32,986 nt of DNA. Origin: Terriglobia bacterium (GTDB lineage: Bacteria; Acidobacteriota; Terriglobia; Terriglobales; Acidobacteriaceae). The stretch is taken from the NCBI GenBank assembly GCA_020073565.1, contig JAIQEY010000058.1, positions 1 to 32,986 on the forward strand, in the 5' to 3' direction. The position numbers and the translations under genes were made by a program. The stretch's first letter is position 1. Each line of letters begins with the position of its first letter. Shown piece after piece: positions 31,060 to 32,986 of the stretch. The notes under the pieces were generated by a model, which had not been told where the DNA came from, ran no database searches, and saw only the letters and a list, made by a program, of their open reading frames with translations.

Positions 31060-31920
31060 ATGACCAAACGCACACAGCTCATCGCTTTCGTGTTTTTGTG
31101 CGGTCTATCGATTGTTGTCTGGTGGCATGCTCTGGTGATCACATTGCGCCTCGCACTTGACAACGAGGCATACACGCACATCCTCCTGATCGTGCCCTTG
31201 AGCCTGGCGCTGATTTACCTGCAATTGAGGACGCACCCGCAGACTTTTGAGTCGAGCAGTAGTGCGGGTTCGCTCCTGCTGGCCGCAGCCCTGATGATTG
31301 CTGGTTTTGCCAGTTGGGGCGCGCCGCGCATAGCTGCCGATCTGCGGCTGTCCATTGGTATGTTCGCGCTCGTTGTGTGGTGGATCGCCAGCGTTGTGGC
31401 CTGCTTTGGCACACGAGCGCTCCGGTCCTTTCTTCTGCCCCTCTGCTTCCTGTTCTGGATGGTTCCGATTCCAGCGGCTGGCCTGAACTGGATCATTCCG
31501 TTTTTGCAAAATGAGTCAGCGGTTGCGGCACGAGTCTTGTTCCGAATTGCCGGAGTTCCAGTGACTCAGGATGGCACCTTACTGGATATCCCCGGGTTGA
31601 GCATCGAAGTGGCCCGCGAGTGCAGCAGCATCCGGTCCAGCTTAGTGTTAATCGTGATGACCATGTTTCTGGCGCGTCTTTTCCTGCGCTCGTGGTGGCG
31701 GAAGGGCATCGTCATCGCGGCCGCAATTCCCCTGTCGGTGGCCAAGAATGGGCTTCGTATTTTTGTGATCGCAGAACTTGGAACTCGGGTCGATCCCGGG
31801 TACCTGGATGGGAACCTTCATCACCACGGCGGGATCGTTTTTCTTGCGATCGCGGTGGTGATCGTCAGCGTGTTCATCTGGATTCTGCGAAGAAGTGAGC
31901 CTTCGGTGCCGGACGAGTAA
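31060..31920 (+). CDS. Exosortase (PEP-CTERM-type sorting protease)
   Basis: A polytopic membrane protease/transpeptidase that processes proteins bearing PEP-CTERM-like tails. It is 286 residues with about seven to eight hydrophobic segments. The exosortase triad is visible: Cys188 in VARECSSIRSSL, Arg233 in AKNGLRIF and a His in LHHHGG (254-256). AYTHILLIVPLSLALIYL near the N-terminus is another family block. It lacks the C-terminal EpsI-like domain fused in some exosortases. ATG 31060 is preferred over a GTG at 31015. Dedicated exosortases often sit beside exopolysaccharide genes, and here rfbBAC is divergent. A small PEGGSA-tailed protein is encoded convergently next door. Confidence 0.93.
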   Translation: MTKRTQLIAFVFLCGLSIVVWWHALVITLRLALDNEAYTHILLIVPLSLALIYLQLRTHPQTFESSSSAGSLLLAAALMIAGFASWGAPRIAADLRLSIGMFALVVWWIASVVACFGTRALRSFLLPLCFLFWMVPIPAAGLNWIIPFLQNESAVAARVLFRIAGVPVTQDGTLLDIPGLSIEVARECSSIRSSLVLIVMTMFLARLFLRSWWRKGIVIAAAIPLSVAKNGLRIFVIAELGTRVDPGYLDGNLHHHGGIVFLAIAVVIVSVFIWILRRSEPSVPDE

Positions 31921-31969
31921 GATGTTCCGGTAGTGCGTCTGACCAGAGCGATTTCGCGGGACGAGCAAC

Positions 31970-32017
31970 AAAACGGCCTCGATCTCAAGCATGCCTGCTC
32001 GGGGTCGAGGCCGTTTT
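31970..32017. terminator. Bidirectional terminator between exosortase and small target
   Basis: A perfect 13-bp stem (AAAACGGCCTCGA at 31970-31982 with TCGAGGCCGTTTT at 32005-32017) around a 22-base loop. The A run at one end and T run at the other let it terminate transcription from both convergent genes. Confidence 0.88.
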
Positions 32018-32031
32018 CGTGGGTTAGTAAC

Positions 32032-32247
32032 TTACGATTGCTTCGGTTTTGCGGATCGTGACCGTACCATCATCGCGCCCAAACATGTGACGCCCGCTCC
32101 CACCACGTAGACCAGAGCAGACCCGCCCTCTGGCGCATTCCAAGGTCCAGGTCTTGGCCTGGGCTTTGGCTTGGTGGCGAAAGCGGCGGGCACGATGAGC
32201 AGGAGTGCCATTGTTGTCAGCCACCATTTTCGATTGATTGTTCTCAT
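32032..32247 (-). CDS. 71-aa exosortase target with PEGGSA-type C-terminal sorting signal
   Basis: From ATG 32247 (GGGAG 8 bases upstream) the protein is 71 residues. It has three parts: a signal peptide (1-24, ending PAAFA), a 14-residue basic/proline stretch (TKPKPRPRPGPWNA), and a sorting-type tail. The tail is PEGGSALVY, a hydrophobic helix (VVGAGVTCLGAMM) and RSRSAKPKQ. This is the layout of PEP-CTERM proteins (Pro-Glu motif, transmembrane segment, basic end), but with PEGGS instead of PEP. It is convergent with the exosortase, across a shared terminator. After processing almost nothing but a short Lys/Pro/Arg peptide would remain. I cannot assign a family name. The frame is open to 32310, but the ribosome site and signal peptide fix the start. 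Confidence 0.8.
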   Translation of the reverse strand: MRTINRKWWLTTMALLLIVPAAFATKPKPRPRPGPWNAPEGGSALVYVVGAGVTCLGAMMVRSRSAKPKQS

Positions 32248-32347
32248 TAAAGGGACTCCCTTCAACCAAGACACAACGGATAAGAACCGCCGCGCGAGGG
32301 GAGTCCGCATACGACAGTTCTAAAGAACAATCCGTTACGCCACTTAC

Positions 32348-32376
32348 ATTCTTTTCTGTCTGTAAGTAGCTGTCAA
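32348..32376 (-). promoter_or_regulatory. Promoter of the 71-aa sorted protein
   Basis: On the minus strand, a consensus TTGACA (-35, 32376-32371), a 17-base spacer, then AAGAAT (-10, 32353-32348, 4/6 match). It lies about 100 bases before the ATG. Confidence 0.6.
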
Positions 32377-32387
32377 GATGATAGATT

Positions 32388-32402
32388 TTGCAACTGTTGC
32401 AA
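32388..32402. promoter_or_regulatory. Palindrome TTGCAACTGTTGCAA, candidate operator
   Basis: A perfect 7-bp inverted repeat with a one-base centre, ending 12 bases upstream of the TTGACA box. That position suits a transcription activator of the sorted-protein gene. Confidence 0.45.
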
Positions 32403-32473
32403 GGAAATGCAATGTTGGGACGCACACCTCGCAGCGCGTCAGACTCACCCACTACGGCTGTCATGGACGCTAA

Positions 32474-32986
32474 GGAGACTCTGAATAAGGTCTCCCTTTC
32501 CACAGGAAAATAGAGTAGGTTGCGCCAGATGAGATCGACGACCAAACAACAGAGGAGTCTGGCGACGATGAATGGTTTTGAGCGGTACACAAAAAAGACA
32601 CGACGGCAGGTATTTCTGGAAGAAATGGAACAAGTTGTCCCGTGGCGAGAAGTGTGCGTGCTCATCGAACCCCATTATCCCAAGCAGGGGAATGGGCGCC
32701 CGCCGGTGGGAGTAGATCGGATGCTGCGGATTTATTTTCTGCAGCAGTGGTTTAACCTGTCGGACCCGGCCGTGGAAGAGGCCCTGTATGACTCGCCGGT
32801 GATGCGGCAGTTCGTGGGGATCGATTTGGGGCATGAGCCGGCGCCGGACGAAACCACGGTGTGCAAGTTTCGGCATTTGCTGGAAGAACATCGACTTGGG
32901 GAAAAGATTCTGGGCACGGTCAATCTGCACTTGCAAGCGCGGGGAGTGCGCATCACCACCGGCACGATCGTAGACGCAACCATCTT
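32474..32986 (+). mobile_element. IS5-family insertion sequence, left part
   Basis: The element begins GGAGACTCTGAATAAGG, an IS5-type terminal sequence, directly after CTAA (32470-32473). That fits the 4-base YTAR target site duplicated by this group. A transposase frame opens 55 bases inside. The right end and second CTAA are beyond the window. Confidence 0.75.
32529..32986 (+). CDS. IS5-family transposase, partial (3' end missing)
   Basis: The N-terminal 152 codons of an IS5-group DDE transposase, running off the right edge. Recognisable blocks: FERYTKKTRRQVFLEEME, VPWREVCVLIEPHYPK, GRPPVGVDRMLRIYFLQQW, FNLSDPAVEEALYDS, MRQFVGIDLG and PDETTVCKFRHLLEEH. These form the N-terminal DUF772 helical domain, with the first catalytic Asp expected in the VDAT motif reached at the end. 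The start at ATG 32529 (MRSTTKQQRSLATMNGFE) fits related transposases better than ATG 32568. No internal stop is visible, so the element may be intact. Confidence 0.92.
   Translation, partial: MRSTTKQQRSLATMNGFERYTKKTRRQVFLEEMEQVVPWREVCVLIEPHYPKQGNGRPPVGVDRMLRIYFLQQWFNLSDPAVEEALYDSPVMRQFVGIDLGHEPAPDETTVCKFRHLLEEHRLGEKILGTVNLHLQARGVRITTGTIVDATI

Overview
The window looks like a chromosomal segment from a soil Acidobacteriota bacterium (Terriglobia/Koribacter-like). This rests on gene content and protein style, not on a marker gene: an ECF sigma factor with its zinc anti-sigma partner, TonB-like and choice-of-anchor-D proteins, an exosortase, a bacterial deoxyhypusine-synthase-like enzyme and high GC. 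Short GC-rich palindromic repeats are scattered between genes. Most of the window is housekeeping DNA. The accessory parts are the two ends: a decayed toxin-antitoxin pair on the left, and an exosortase, its small target and an IS on the right.

Layout. 1-415: HigBA-type toxin-antitoxin pair with a broken toxin. 594-3668: ThiO-like oxidase, a membrane coiled-coil protein with a DUF421/YetF protein, and a VOC protein. 3758-7748: polyamine block with agmatine deiminase, N-carbamoylputrescine amidase, a deoxyhypusine/homospermidine-synthase-like enzyme and pyruvoyl-dependent arginine decarboxylase. Together these could take arginine to agmatine, N-carbamoylputrescine and putrescine, then to an aminobutyl-transfer product such as homospermidine. 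7893-9945: YbaK-like deacylase, a small Cys/His protein, and an anti-sigma/ECF sigma pair. 10199-13671: a GAF-like protein followed by a TPR lytic transglycosylase. 13692-17192: lspA and ileS. 17470-18471: TonB-like protein with a strong terminator. 18609-21530 (minus): glutamate racemase, DUF4242, a secreted transglutaminase-like protein and a DUF4442 hotdog protein. 21653-24757: bifunctional FtcD, an orphan MlaD-like protein and a secreted unknown.

24953-32247 is surface-polymer related. It holds a UDP-GlcNAc 2-epimerase, an RNase HI-like protein, a choice-of-anchor-D lipoprotein, rfbB-rfbA-rfbC (dTDP-sugar synthesis, no rfbD visible) and an exosortase. Convergent to the exosortase, across a shared bidirectional terminator, is a 71-aa protein made of a signal peptide, about 14 Lys/Pro/Arg-rich residues and a PEGGSA-transmembrane-RSR tail. 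I read this pair as an exosortase and a minimal sorted substrate; it is the most interesting item here. The window ends inside an IS5-family element whose left end and CTAA target site are visible.

No rRNA, tRNA or CRISPR array was seen. The only stretch over 300 bases without a supported gene is 26012-26541; it contains several stem-loops and is listed separately.
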